From Holophagaceae bacterium (GTDB lineage Bacteria; Acidobacteriota; Holophagae; Holophagales; Holophagaceae), in contig PLUC01000081.1 in NCBI GenBank assembly GCA_003165415.1, positions 1-55,424 of the forward strand: a stretch of DNA of 55,424 nucleotides. Direction: 5' to 3'. This document shows positions 6,846 through 17,688 of the stretch, one piece after another. Every line of letters starts with the position of its first letter. The first letter of the stretch is position 1. A model generated the notes under the pieces. The model ran no database searches, was not told the origin of the DNA, and saw only the letters and a list, made by a program, of their open reading frames with translations. The position numbers and the translations under genes are program-made.

Positions 6846-8771
6846 ATGTCCAATCCATTCCAAGGCGAAGAAACCCGCCGGGCGCCGGCGAGCCAGAAGA
6901 CCCAGGTGCTGCCCATGCCCGCCAACCCGTCGGCCATCGGCGGCAAGGTGGCCATCAGCATCAACGGCCAGGACCTCAAGGTGCCCCTGGGCACCACCAT
7001 CCTGGACGCCGCCCGGGAGCTGGGCATCCGCATCCCGACCCTGTGCCACCACCCGGACCTGTGCGTGGCCGGGGTCTGCCGCATGTGCCTGGTGGAGGTG
7101 GAGGGCCAGCGCACCCTCCAGGCCGCCTGCGCCTACCCGGTGACCACGCCCATCAAGGTCCACACCCACACCCAGAAGGTCCGCCAAGCCCGGCGGCACG
7201 TGGTGGACCTGCTGCTGTCCGAGCACTACGGCGAGTGCTACGCCTGCGGCCGCAACAACAACTGCGAGCTGCAGAGCCTGGCCAGGGAGTGCGGGGTGGA
7301 CTTCTTCCGCTTCGGCCACCCGGACCGGCCCAGGCACCAGATCGACCGCTCCAGCTATTCGGTGGTGCGGGACAGCGACAAGTGCGTGCTGTGCCGGCGC
7401 TGCGTGCGCACCTGCATCGACCTGCAGGAGGTGGGCACCATCGAGGTGCTGGGCCGCAGCGACCGCAGCCGGATCCAGACCTTCCTGGAAAAGCCCCTGG
7501 GCAGCGTGGTCTGCATCAACTGCGGCCAGTGCATCAACCGCTGCCCCACCGGGGCCCTGCGCGCCAACGACCCCACCGACGAGGTGTGGGCGGCCATCCA
7601 GGACCCCGCCAAGCACGTGGTGATCCAGACCGCCCCCAGCCCCAGGGCGGCCATCGGCGAGTGCTTCGGCCTGCCCCCCGGCCAGGCGCTCACCTTCGAG
7701 CTGAACACCGCCCTGCGCATGTGCGGCTTCGACCGGGTGTTCGACACCAATTTCACCGCCGACCTCACCATCATCGAGGAAGGCACCGAGCTGCTGCTGC
7801 GCCTGAAGGACGCCCTGGTGGACGGCAAGCCCGCGGCCCTGCCGCAGTTCACCAGCTGCTCCCCGGGCTGGGTGAAGTACCTGGAGCACTTCTACCCGGA
7901 GTACATCCCCAACCTGAGCTCCGCCAAGAGCCCCCAGCAGATGTTCGGGGCCATCATCAAGACCTACTACGCCCGGGAGCATGGCATCGACCCCAAGGAC
8001 ATCGTCACCGTGGCCCTGATGCCGTGCTCGGCCAAGAAGTTCGAGTGCAACCGTCCGGAGATGGACGCCTCCGGGTTCAAGGACGTGGACTACGGGCTCA
8101 CCACCCGGGAGCTGGCCAAGATGATCGCCGAGGCGGGCCTGGACCTGCCCAGGCTGCCCAAGTCGGAGTTCGACGCGCCCTTCGGCACCGCCACCGGCTC
8201 CGGGGTGATCTTCGGCGCCACCGGCGGGGTCATGGAAGCGGCGCTGCGCACGGTGATCGAGCTGGTGGTGGGGATCAAGGTGGAGGACCTGTTCCAGCAC
8301 GCGGACATCAAGCCGGTGCGCGGCTTCGACGGGGTGAAGTACCTGGAGCTGACCATCCCCAAGACCGGCCCGGTGCCCGCCCTCCTGGCCCCCCTGTTCC
8401 CCAGCTGGGACTTCCTCAAGGGCGCCACCCTCAAGGTGGCCGTCGCCCACGGCACCGCCAACGCCAAGCGGGTGATGGAGGACATCAAGGCCGGCGGGCC
8501 GTTCAGCCAGTGCCACTTCATCGAGTTCATGGGCTGCCCCGGCGGCTGCCTGGGCGGGGGCGGCCAGCCCATCCCCACCTCCAAGGAAATCCGCCAGGCG
8601 CGGGCCAAGGCCATCTATGATGAGGATGCCGCGTACCCCATCCGCAAATCCCACGAGAACCCCGACGTCCTCAAGATCTACCAGGAGTTCCTCACGGAAG
8701 GCCCGTGCAGCCACCTCAGCCACGTCCTGCTCCATACCCACTACACCGAACGGGGGCGCTACATCGAATAG
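6846..8771 (+). CDS. hydA: [FeFe] hydrogenase catalytic subunit (HydA)
   Basis: The 641-residue product has, in order: a plant-type [2Fe-2S] domain (Cys67, 78, 81, 95); a His-Cys [4Fe-4S] site (His127, Cys131, 134, 140); two [4Fe-4S] sites (Cys180, 183, 186, 190 and Cys223, 226, 229, 233); and the H-cluster domain. H-cluster motifs are TSCSPGW (336-342), MPCSAKKFE (392-400) and FMGCPGGC with GGGQP (561-574). A C-terminal small-subunit-like tail follows. The L1 motif has Ser339 where the textbook form has a second Cys. The gene follows hydB after 4 bp. It interconverts protons and H2. No hydE, hydF or hydG maturation gene is in the window. Confidence 0.95.
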   Translation: MSNPFQGEETRRAPASQKTQVLPMPANPSAIGGKVAISINGQDLKVPLGTTILDAARELGIRIPTLCHHPDLCVAGVCRMCLVEVEGQRTLQAACAYPVTTPIKVHTHTQKVRQARRHVVDLLLSEHYGECYACGRNNNCELQSLARECGVDFFRFGHPDRPRHQIDRSSYSVVRDSDKCVLCRRCVRTCIDLQEVGTIEVLGRSDRSRIQTFLEKPLGSVVCINCGQCINRCPTGALRANDPTDEVWAAIQDPAKHVVIQTAPSPRAAIGECFGLPPGQALTFELNTALRMCGFDRVFDTNFTADLTIIEEGTELLLRLKDALVDGKPAALPQFTSCSPGWVKYLEHFYPEYIPNLSSAKSPQQMFGAIIKTYYAREHGIDPKDIVTVALMPCSAKKFECNRPEMDASGFKDVDYGLTTRELAKMIAEAGLDLPRLPKSEFDAPFGTATGSGVIFGATGGVMEAALRTVIELVVGIKVEDLFQHADIKPVRGFDGVKYLELTIPKTGPVPALLAPLFPSWDFLKGATLKVAVAHGTANAKRVMEDIKAGGPFSQCHFIEFMGCPGGCLGGGGQPIPTSKEIRQARAKAIYDEDAAYPIRKSHENPDVLKIYQEFLTEGPCSHLSHVLLHTHYTERGRYIE

Positions 8772-8826
8772 CGGAGCCGTTCCTTGCCTGAGCCGCATCC
8801 CCCACTCCACCGGGTGGCGAGGATTC

Positions 8827-8910
8827 CTAGCACCGTTAGATTGCGTCTTGATTAGGCATGCAGCTTGGCACAAGCAGCCTTAAGGTCGTCAGCGACCTAA
8901 CGGCTGCTAG
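8827..8910. other. alternative hairpins between the convergent hydA and dehydratase genes
   Basis: A compact hairpin is formed by 8874-8888 and 8893-8907 (GCAGCC pairs with GGCTGC, AGGTCG with CGACCT, loop of 4), with two internal mismatches. The 3' arm also sits in a longer inverted repeat: CTAGCA plus CCGTTAG (8827-8839) complements 8897-8910. There is no T-run after either, so this is not a classical terminator. It may still end transcription from both sides. Confidence 0.45.
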
Positions 8911-8935
8911 CATCCGCTACTTGACCGCCACCTGG

Positions 8936-10423
8936 CTATTTCTTGTCGGTGATGCCGGCGATGTTCTTCGCCAGCTCTTTTTTCTGCTGCAGGTTGCTCT
9001 GGCGGGAGATCATGATCCGCTGGGCCTGGGGGGAGCCGGCGCCGTGCATGGATTCCGTGCGGTAGCCCACGGCGGCGGTGCCCAGGGTGAGGTTCTCGAT
9101 CAGGCGCAGAATGCGCATGCGCGTCTCGGTGGGCACGCTGGCCACGCCCTGGAAGTACTTCTTGATCACGTCGCTGGTCTCCGGGTTGCACAGATCCTGC
9201 TCGGAGGGCATGGTCACCATCAGGCCGCCGGCGATGTCCTCGGCCAGCCGGGCGATCTCGTACGGGAAGCGGGTGACGTTCTGCTTGCAGACGTTGGCCA
9301 GCAGCATGTTGACCAGGTAGGTGCCGGAGGCGGTCTTGCAGCCTTCGGCGGAGCAGCCGATGCCGCAGGCGTACAGGGTCTCGTTCAGGTGGGTCATCTC
9401 GATGAGCTTGTCCTTAACGTGGGAGGCCTTGGCCGCGCCGTTGTAGTCGGCCGCCAGGGCCGCCGCGCCGATCAGCACGTCGCCCACGCCAACCTTGCAG
9501 CCGCCGTAGCTCTGGCGGTGATAGCCGGCGAACCGCTCCACCAGGGTGCCGCTGAACTCATACTCCCCGCACATGAGCACGTTTTCCCAGGGGATGAACA
9601 GGTTGTCGAACACCATCAAGGCTTCGTGGCCGCCGAACTGCTTGTTGCCCACGTCGATGGTGCCCCCTTCCAGCTTGCGGGTGTCGCAGGACTGGCGGCC
9701 GTAGATGTAGAAGATGCCTTCGGCGTCAGCGGGGGCCACGAACGCCACCGCGTAGTCGGCGTCCTCGGCGGTCATGGAGATGGTGGGCATGACCAGGATC
9801 CAGTGGGAGTTGATGGCGCCGGTCTGGTGTGCCTTGGCGCCCCGCACCACGATGCCGTCGGGCCGCCGCTCCACCACGTGCACGTACATGTCCGGGTCGG
9901 ACTGCTTGCTGGGGGACAGGCCACGGTCGCCCTTGGGGTCGGTCATGGCCCCGTCCACGGTCCAGTCCAGTTCCTGCATCTTCAGCAGGAACTTCTCGAA
10001 CCGCGCGTGGTAGTCGGTGCCCAGCTTCTGGTCCATCTCGAAGGTGGTACTGTCCACCGCGTTGATGGCGTCCATGCCCACGCAGCGCTGGAAGCAGGCG
10101 GCGGTCTTCTGGCCAAGCAGGCGCTGCATCTTGACCTTCTTGATCAGGTCGTCGGTGCTCTGGTGCAGGTGGCAGAAGCGGTTGACGGTCTTGCCGGTGA
10201 GGTGGGACTTGGCAGTCATCAGGTCCTGGTGCTGGGGGTCCTGGGCCAGGTCGTAGGTCATCTTCACCGAGTTCATGGAGGGCCGGATGATGGGGTGGTC
10301 CACCGGGTTCTCCACCCGCTCGCCCTGCAGGTAGACCTTGAACTTCATCTTGCGCAGGCTCTCTTCATACTGCTCGCCGGTCATGAGGACACTGGCGACG
10401 GCTGCTTCGGTTTCAACTGGCAT
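8936..10423 (-). CDS. abfD: 4-hydroxybutyryl-CoA dehydratase / vinylacetyl-CoA isomerase
   Basis: The 495-residue product matches AbfD of Clostridium aminobutyricum over its whole length. The four [4Fe-4S] ligands are visible: Cys110 and Cys114 in CFQRCVGMD, and His302 and Cys309 in HRQSYGGC. These ligands separate it from the related 4-hydroxyphenylacetate 3-monooxygenases. It is a flavin and iron-sulfur radical enzyme that dehydrates 4-hydroxybutyryl-CoA to crotonyl-CoA. The start at 10423 follows an AAGGTGA site; the frame stays open upstream only because it shadows moeA. No CoA-transferase, 4-hydroxybutyrate dehydrogenase or aminobutyrate gene is adjacent, so the pathway partners must lie elsewhere. 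Confidence 0.95.
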   Translation of the reverse strand: MPVETEAAVASVLMTGEQYEESLRKMKFKVYLQGERVENPVDHPIIRPSMNSVKMTYDLAQDPQHQDLMTAKSHLTGKTVNRFCHLHQSTDDLIKKVKMQRLLGQKTAACFQRCVGMDAINAVDSTTFEMDQKLGTDYHARFEKFLLKMQELDWTVDGAMTDPKGDRGLSPSKQSDPDMYVHVVERRPDGIVVRGAKAHQTGAINSHWILVMPTISMTAEDADYAVAFVAPADAEGIFYIYGRQSCDTRKLEGGTIDVGNKQFGGHEALMVFDNLFIPWENVLMCGEYEFSGTLVERFAGYHRQSYGGCKVGVGDVLIGAAALAADYNGAAKASHVKDKLIEMTHLNETLYACGIGCSAEGCKTASGTYLVNMLLANVCKQNVTRFPYEIARLAEDIAGGLMVTMPSEQDLCNPETSDVIKKYFQGVASVPTETRMRILRLIENLTLGTAAVGYRTESMHGAGSPQAQRIMISRQSNLQQKKELAKNIAGITDKK

Positions 10424-10461
10424 GGGAATCACCTTGAGGGGAAATATTACGGGATGCTCAC

Positions 10462-11595
10462 TTACAGCAGGTCCAGGTACCGGGCCGGCCCTGCCGGGAT
10501 GCCGCCGATGGGGATCCAGGCGCAGGCGTCGGCCTGGGCCAGGCGGATCAGGTCGGCGGCGCCCCGGGAATCCAGGGGCTGCAACCGGTCGCCCTGGCGC
10601 CGGCAGGGGTGCAGCAGGGGGCGGTCGCCGGCGTTGGCCACGGGGGCCTCCAGGGTGCCGGCCCTCCAGGGGTCCGGGGCCACGGTGCCCAGCAGGCCGG
10701 CCATGGCCACGGGCAGGAACAGCAGGGCGTTCAGGTAGGACGAGACGGGGTTGCCGGGCAGGCCGAGGATCACCTGCCGGCCCAGGATGGCGGCGAGCAT
10801 GGGCTTGCCGGGCTTGAGCCGGATCTTGTGGAACAGCACCCGGGCGCCCATGGCCGCCAGCACCCCGGGCAGGAGGTCCTTCTGGCCCACGGAGACGCCG
10901 CCGGAGGTGACCAGGATGTCCAGGTCGCCCAGGCCGGCCAGGAACGCCTCCAGGCGCTCGGGCTGGTCGGGGATGGGCGGCAGTTGCCGCGCCTCCGCGC
11001 CCAGGGCGTGGGCCAGGGCCGTGAGCATCGGACCGTTGGAATCCCGGATCTGGTGCGGGGCGGGCTGGGCCGCGATCTCGTCGCCGGTGGGGGCGATGCC
11101 CACCCGGATCCGCCGCAGGGGCGGCGTCGCCTGTCCCACCTGGGCCCGCAGGCCGGCGCGGGCGGCGTTGGGGGGGGTCCCGGCCGGGAGCAGGAGAGCC
11201 CCGGCCAGCGCCTGGCCGCCCCGGGGGCGGACCCAGTCCCCGGCCCCGGGCGGGGCCAGGGGCGCCAGCCGCCCGTCTTCTTCGCGCAATTCCTCGAACG
11301 GCACCACGGTGTCGGCCCCCGCGGGCAGGCAGGCGCCGGTCATGATCCGCACGCAGGTGCCCGGGGCCACCTGGAACAGGCTGGGGGGATCGCCCGCGAA
11401 CAGGGTGCCCAGGACGGTCCGGGCGGCTGTGCCGTCCTCGCTGCGCATGGCGGCCCCGTCCATGGAACTGAGGTCCAGGGCGGGATCGTCCCGGTCCGCC
11501 AGCACCGGGCCGGCGGCGGGGGGCGGGAAGGCCCCGGCGAGCCTGCGCAGGGCTTCTTCCAGGGAAAGCAAGGGGGATTCGGCGGGGTGGTCCAT
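10462..11595 (-). CDS. moeA: molybdopterin molybdenumtransferase
   Basis: The 377-residue product has the MoeA motifs: SSMDGAA (43-49), MTGACLPAGADTVVP, PTGDEI, DSNGP, TSGGVSVGxxD and GLPGNPVSSY. MoeA inserts molybdate into adenylylated molybdopterin to complete molybdenum cofactor. It lies 38 bp upstream of the dehydratase gene on the same strand and is probably co-transcribed with it, although that enzyme needs no molybdenum. The start is 54 bp from the divergent rel gene. No other cofactor gene is nearby. Confidence 0.92.
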   Translation of the reverse strand: MDHPAESPLLSLEEALRRLAGAFPPPAAGPVLADRDDPALDLSSMDGAAMRSEDGTAARTVLGTLFAGDPPSLFQVAPGTCVRIMTGACLPAGADTVVPFEELREEDGRLAPLAPPGAGDWVRPRGGQALAGALLLPAGTPPNAARAGLRAQVGQATPPLRRIRVGIAPTGDEIAAQPAPHQIRDSNGPMLTALAHALGAEARQLPPIPDQPERLEAFLAGLGDLDILVTSGGVSVGQKDLLPGVLAAMGARVLFHKIRLKPGKPMLAAILGRQVILGLPGNPVSSYLNALLFLPVAMAGLLGTVAPDPWRAGTLEAPVANAGDRPLLHPCRRQGDRLQPLDSRGAADLIRLAQADACAWIPIGGIPAGPARYLDLL

Positions 11596-11649
11596 GCCCC
11601 AATCTTAATCCATCTGGCGCGATCAGCCTGCCTGCCGCACACTCGATGT

Positions 11650-13861
<2,212 letters not shown>

Positions 13862-13878
<17 letters not shown>

Positions 13879-14503
13879 CGGGGTGTGGGACCCCGCCGGC
13901 GCCGCCGGGGCGCCCATTCCCTGGGCGCAGGTGGAGGCCACCCTGCGCCTCTGCCAGCGCTGGGAGAGCCCGCACCTGCTGCCGCACCGGGTGGCGGCGT
14001 CGCCCAGGCGGGCCGCGGTGGCGGTGCTGCTGTGGGGCGGGCCGGACGGAGCCCGGGAGGTGGTCCTGGTGCGCCGGGGCGCCGGGGCCCCCCAGCACGG
14101 GGGGGAGCTGGCCTTCGCCGGCGGCATGGAGGAGCCCTTCGACCGCGACCTGCCCGCCACCGCCCGGCGGGAGCTGATGGAAGAGCTGGGCGTCACCGGA
14201 GACCTCTGGGAAATGGGCTGTTTCCCCGACGGGGTGGCCAAGGCCATGACTCGGTTCACCCCGGTCTTCCTGCGCTGGGAGGCGCCGGAACCGGTGTTCC
14301 GGCTGGGCTCAGAGATCCAGGATGTGCTCCGGCTGCCTCTTGAAGGGCTCATGGTGGCGCCCTGGACCCTCCAGCACCTGGAGCTGCGGGGCACCACCAT
14401 TGCCATCCCGCGGCTGGAACTGCCGGAGGTGCCCCTGTGGGGGGCCACCGCCCTGGTCCTCAAGACTTGGTTGGATTTGTTAACATCCGTGCGAAATCCA
14501 TGA
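13862..14503 (+). CDS. NUDIX hydrolase, probable CoA pyrophosphatase type
   Basis: The product of up to 213 residues contains a NUDIX box (GGMEEPFDRDLPATARRELM followed by EELG). It is preceded by QHGGELAFAGG, which resembles the extra LLTxRxxxxxxHxGGxxxFPGG motif of CoA-cleaving members. It probably hydrolyses CoA or a similar nucleoside diphosphate derivative. The start is uncertain: TTG at 13862 overlaps the rel stop by 17 bp, and GTG at 13883 is an alternative. Tight coupling to rel suggests one transcript. Confidence 0.82.
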
Positions 14504-14567
14504 CAGGCTGATACCCTTTCCCAACGGCCTTTACTTACCGCTCCATCCTTTTCCCATAGGCGTCCCC

Positions 14568-14768
14568 GTGAAATTCATCAGCAGTCATGTGATCCACTTT
14601 TTCTTGATGGGCGGAGGCATCGCCCTGATCCTGGGCCTGCTCACCCCCACCACCCGGGCCGAGCGGACGCGCAACAGCATCCTCAAGTATGCCGCGGGAC
14701 TCCTGGGGATCGGGCTGATCCTGGCCTGGGTGATGTACGTCCTGCCACGGAATCCCGTGCGGTTCTGA
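14568..14768 (+). CDS. small two-helix membrane protein, unknown
   Basis: The 66-residue product starts at GTG 14568 and has two hydrophobic helices (about 8-27 and 39-58) separated by a charged loop with TRAERTRN. It lies 3 bp before the YihY-family gene and 64 bp after the NUDIX gene. No known family is recognised. The gene is supported by position, length, codon-like GC pattern and membrane segments only. Confidence 0.6.
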   Translation: MKFISSHVIHFFLMGGGIALILGLLTPTTRAERTRNSILKYAAGLLGIGLILAWVMYVLPRNPVRF

Positions 14769-14771
14769 CGG

Positions 14772-15680
14772 ATGGACCAGACCGTCAGGACGCTCACGGA
14801 GATGAGAGTCTCCCTGGTCAACGCCCTGACGAGCCTCGGCTTCCGGGTGGCCCAGGCCTTTCCCACGCTCGGCCGGGTGGGCGGCTTCACGCTGGCGGTG
14901 CTGCGCAAGTACCACCAGGACGACTGCTACACCTATGCCGCCAGCACCAGCTTCTTCCTGACCATCTCGCTCATTCCCCTGACGACCCTGTTCTTCAAGC
15001 TGATGGTCCTGATGCTGGGGAGCGGGGCGTACAGCCTCAGCCTGCAGCGGGCCATCTCCGAGATGTACCCGTACCTGCCCAGGGGCTTCATCTTCGACGT
15101 CATCCAGAACAGCCGGAAGGTGGGCGGGCTCGGGCTGAGCTGGGTGGTGCTGCTGGTCGGCGCCCACTGGGGCGTGAACCAGCTGGACCGGTCCCTTTCC
15201 CACATCTTCGGCCTGCGCATCAAGGTCCACCGCCAGACCCGCAAGTACCCGCTGCTCCGGCGCCTGGCGGTGGTGGTGGGGATCCTGGTGATCCTGGTGG
15301 CCCTGCTGGCCGCGACCTTCAACTGGTTCCTGCTGTCCAGGCGGCCCCTGGTGGGCATGGAGATCTTCCATCTCCTGCCCCCGGTGTTCGGCCTGGTCCT
15401 GACCACCCTGGTGCTGGAGCACCTGCCCAGGCGCCATGTGCAGTTCCGCCACGCCTTGCTGGGGGGCATGGTCTGCTCGGTGCTGTGGTGGGTGGCCAAG
15501 GTCTGGTTCGGCTACTACCTGAGGCACACCCCCACCTGGGGCATCCTGTACGGCTCCCTGGGCAGCGCCATGGCGGCGCTGGTGTTCCTCTACTACAGCT
15601 GCGCCATCTTCATGCTGGGGGCCGAGGTGACGGCGGCCTTCTACCGCCCGGTGGGCACCGGCGCGCACCCGGTGCGCTAG
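14772..15680 (+). CDS. YihY/BrkB-family integral membrane protein
   Basis: The 302-residue product has about six membrane segments. Family hallmarks are SFFLTISLIPL near residue 60 and the C-terminal GSLGSAMAALVFLYYS plus FMLGAEVTAAF. The family was once called ribonuclease BN by error, and its function is unresolved (membrane or envelope related). The start lies 3 bp after the small membrane protein, so the two are probably co-translated. The end overlaps by 4 bp the convergent gene on the other strand. Confidence 0.87.
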   Translation: MDQTVRTLTEMRVSLVNALTSLGFRVAQAFPTLGRVGGFTLAVLRKYHQDDCYTYAASTSFFLTISLIPLTTLFFKLMVLMLGSGAYSLSLQRAISEMYPYLPRGFIFDVIQNSRKVGGLGLSWVVLLVGAHWGVNQLDRSLSHIFGLRIKVHRQTRKYPLLRRLAVVVGILVILVALLAATFNWFLLSRRPLVGMEIFHLLPPVFGLVLTTLVLEHLPRRHVQFRHALLGGMVCSVLWWVAKVWFGYYLRHTPTWGILYGSLGSAMAALVFLYYSCAIFMLGAEVTAAFYRPVGTGAHPVR

Positions 15681-16870
15681 CAGTCGTCGAACAGTCTAGG
15701 CTGCTGCACCTGGGTGGGGTCCGCCAGGGCCGGATAGGCCTTGGCCTGGGCCCAGGCCCGGCCCGGCAGGAAGGGCCCCGGGGGCGGCAGGTCCGGGGGC
15801 AGCCAGCGGATCGCCGGCATGGGCTCCAGGCCGGCCAGGAAGATGCCCACCGCCCCTTCCATGGGCACTCCGGGCACCCGCAGCAGGGCGGCCGGGAGCT
15901 CGCCCAGGACCGGGGCCATGGGCCCGGGGAATCCGCAGCGGGCCTCCAGGGGGCTCGGCTCCCTGGGGTCGGCGCCCAGGCCGGGGGTGAAGCAGGGGAG
16001 GGCGGGGGGCAGGGGCAGGGCGTTGCGCCAGGGCAGCCCCTCCCACATGGCCTGCTGGCCGAGGCTGCTGGCCGCCGCCAGGTCCGCGGAGGCGGCCAGG
16101 TGGATGGGGCAGCGCAGGGCCGTCTCCAGGTGCCGGGCCAGGTCCCGGGCCAGGTCCGCGGCCCGCTCCCAGGAACCGCCGGATAGCTGGAACTCCCGGC
16201 CGCCCAGGAAGGCCACCCGCCACCCGGTGCGCCGGCGCTGGAACGGGATGCGGGCGGGCCAGGCGTCCGCGCCGATGCGCTGGCTCAGGCCCTGCTCCGC
16301 CTGGGCCTGGTGCTCGGCCAGCACCGCGGCCAGCTCGGCCGGATCCAGGTGCTCCAGGGCGCCCAGGGGCAGGACGGCTTCGCCCCACAGGAAGCCCGCC
16401 ACCGCGTCGTCCCCGTCCGGGTGCTCGCCGCCGGCGGCGCCCAGGCCCGGCAGGGACCAGCCGGGACCGGTTTCCGGGACCCAGCCCAGCCAGCCCTGGC
16501 GCCAGGCCAGGCCCAGGGCGCCGGAGGGCAGGCGCGGGGAATGATGCCAGACCGCGGCGGGTTCCTGGAGCAGGGCTCCGAACCTTTCGTCCCGCAGGTG
16601 CAGGGTGAGGCCGGGCAGGTGGCCCAGCCCTTTCAGGAAGCCGGCGCGCACCTCCGGGGGGAGCTCGGTGATCCAGGCGGCGGGGGCGTCCCACAGCAGG
16701 GCGAGCCCCCCGGGCATGAGCCGGGCCAGGTCCGCCAGGGTGCGCAGGGCCTCCCAGGGGGCCGAGCGGATGGAGACGGACGCGTCCAGCTGCCGCGCCC
16801 CCAGCCAGCCGCCGAACGGGGCGTCCAGGCCGGTGCGCAGCAGGAAGCCTCTGCCTTCGAAGACCTTCAT
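15677..16870 (-). CDS. hypothetical protein, 397 aa
   Basis: I do not recognise this family. The 397-residue product begins MKVFEGRGFLLRTG, has no signal peptide or membrane segment, and is rich in Leu, Ala, Gly, Pro and Trp. It alternates strand-like and helix-like parts, including a helical stretch with LARDLARHLETALRCPIHLAA near 255-275. The start ATG overlaps the thiD stop by 4 bp (ATGA), which supports the start choice and translation from the thiD message. It is probably cytoplasmic. The reading frame stays open upstream only as a shadow of thiD. Confidence 0.72.
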   Translation of the reverse strand: MKVFEGRGFLLRTGLDAPFGGWLGARQLDASVSIRSAPWEALRTLADLARLMPGGLALLWDAPAAWITELPPEVRAGFLKGLGHLPGLTLHLRDERFGALLQEPAAVWHHSPRLPSGALGLAWRQGWLGWVPETGPGWSLPGLGAAGGEHPDGDDAVAGFLWGEAVLPLGALEHLDPAELAAVLAEHQAQAEQGLSQRIGADAWPARIPFQRRRTGWRVAFLGGREFQLSGGSWERAADLARDLARHLETALRCPIHLAASADLAAASSLGQQAMWEGLPWRNALPLPPALPCFTPGLGADPREPSPLEARCGFPGPMAPVLGELPAALLRVPGVPMEGAVGIFLAGLEPMPAIRWLPPDLPPPGPFLPGRAWAQAKAYPALADPTQVQQPRLFDDC

Positions 16871-17688
16871 GGCGCCCCCGGGGCGAAGCAGGGCCGTCCG
16901 AAGCCGCCGGGCCGCACCGGGGGATCCCAGCGCTCCCGGAGGAACCGGGCCGCCGCCAGCGCCGCTTCCGGGCCGGTGCGGCCCAGGAGCCGCCAGGCCA
17001 GCCAGGCCGAGGCCAGGGTGCAGCCGGTGCCCCGGCGCTCGCCGGGCAGGCGCGGATTCCGCCCCAGGCTCAGGATCTCCGACCGGGTGATCCAGAAATC
17101 CTCCACCTCCGGGCCCAGGCCATGGCCGCCCTTGATCCAGACGGCCGTTGCGCCCAGATCCAGCAGGGGCCGGGCCAGATCGGCGGGGCCGGCGCCCGGG
17201 CCGGTCCCGGCCAGCGCAGCGGCCTCTGGCAGGTTGGGGCACACCACCCAGCCGCCCATGGCCAGCAGCACCGAAGCCATGGAACGCAGCCCCGCGGCGG
17301 AATGCAGGCCCACCCCCGAGGTGGGCGCGAGGATCGGATCCCAGATGCGCGCCGCCGGCGACAGCGAAGCCACCCGGGCCGCCAGGGCCGCCAGGTTGCC
17401 TTCATCCAGGCAGCAGAGTCCCAGCTTGACCCCCCACCGCTGCGGCGGCGCCAGGTGCGGCGCCAGGGCCTCCAGGCAGGGCAGCGGATCCCCCGGCGGC
17501 CGGATGGCGGCGCAGGCCTCGCCGTTCTGGACGGTATCGGCGGTGCAGACGGCCATGGGCTGGACCCCCAGCGCGGCCAGGGTCATGACGTCCCGCAGCA
17601 GGCCAGCCCCCGCGGACGGATCCAGGCCGCCCAGGCACAGGCCCACGGGCGGGGCGGCGGCGGATGGTCGTCCGGCCACGGTCCTCAA
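16867..17688 (-). CDS. thiD: hydroxymethylpyrimidine/phosphomethylpyrimidine kinase (ThiD-like)
   Basis: The 273-residue product is a ribokinase-fold kinase. GLDPSAGAGLLRD (20-32) matches the GSDPSGGAG motif of ThiD, WDPIL corresponds to the conserved DPV segment, and KGGHG and RGTGCTLASA give the ATP site and catalytic region. It phosphorylates hydroxymethylpyrimidine in thiamine synthesis or salvage. The start is a TTG at 17688 overlapping the fliN stop (TTGA), with GTG 17679 as alternative. Linkage to flagellar genes is unusual, and no other thiamine gene is near. A related pyridoxal-type kinase is less likely. Confidence 0.8.
   Translation of the reverse strand: MRTVAGRPSAAAPPVGLCLGGLDPSAGAGLLRDVMTLAALGVQPMAVCTADTVQNGEACAAIRPPGDPLPCLEALAPHLAPPQRWGVKLGLCCLDEGNLAALAARVASLSPAARIWDPILAPTSGVGLHSAAGLRSMASVLLAMGGWVVCPNLPEAAALAGTGPGAGPADLARPLLDLGATAVWIKGGHGLGPEVEDFWITRSEILSLGRNPRLPGERRGTGCTLASAWLAWRLLGRTGPEAALAAARFLRERWDPPVRPGGFGRPCFAPGAP

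Noticed and set aside
8772..8935. A tRNA or small RNA gene in the hydA-abfD spacer
   Set aside because: The hairpins do not make a cloverleaf, and there are no conserved T-loop bases or CCA end.
8858..10738. A 626-codon plus-strand open frame across the dehydratase gene
   Set aside because: The product is Val/Gly/His/Leu-rich without known domains; the minus strand encodes AbfD with all its cluster ligands.
10424..11602. A 5' extension of the dehydratase frame giving an 888-residue product
   Set aside because: The extra N-terminus is Arg/Gly/Pro-rich antisense-like sequence inside moeA. The AbfD family starts at ATG 10423, which has a ribosome site.
14772..15680. Annotation of the YihY-type protein as ribonuclease BN
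   Set aside because: The RNase BN name for this family was an early misassignment; the protein is an integral membrane protein without nuclease motifs.
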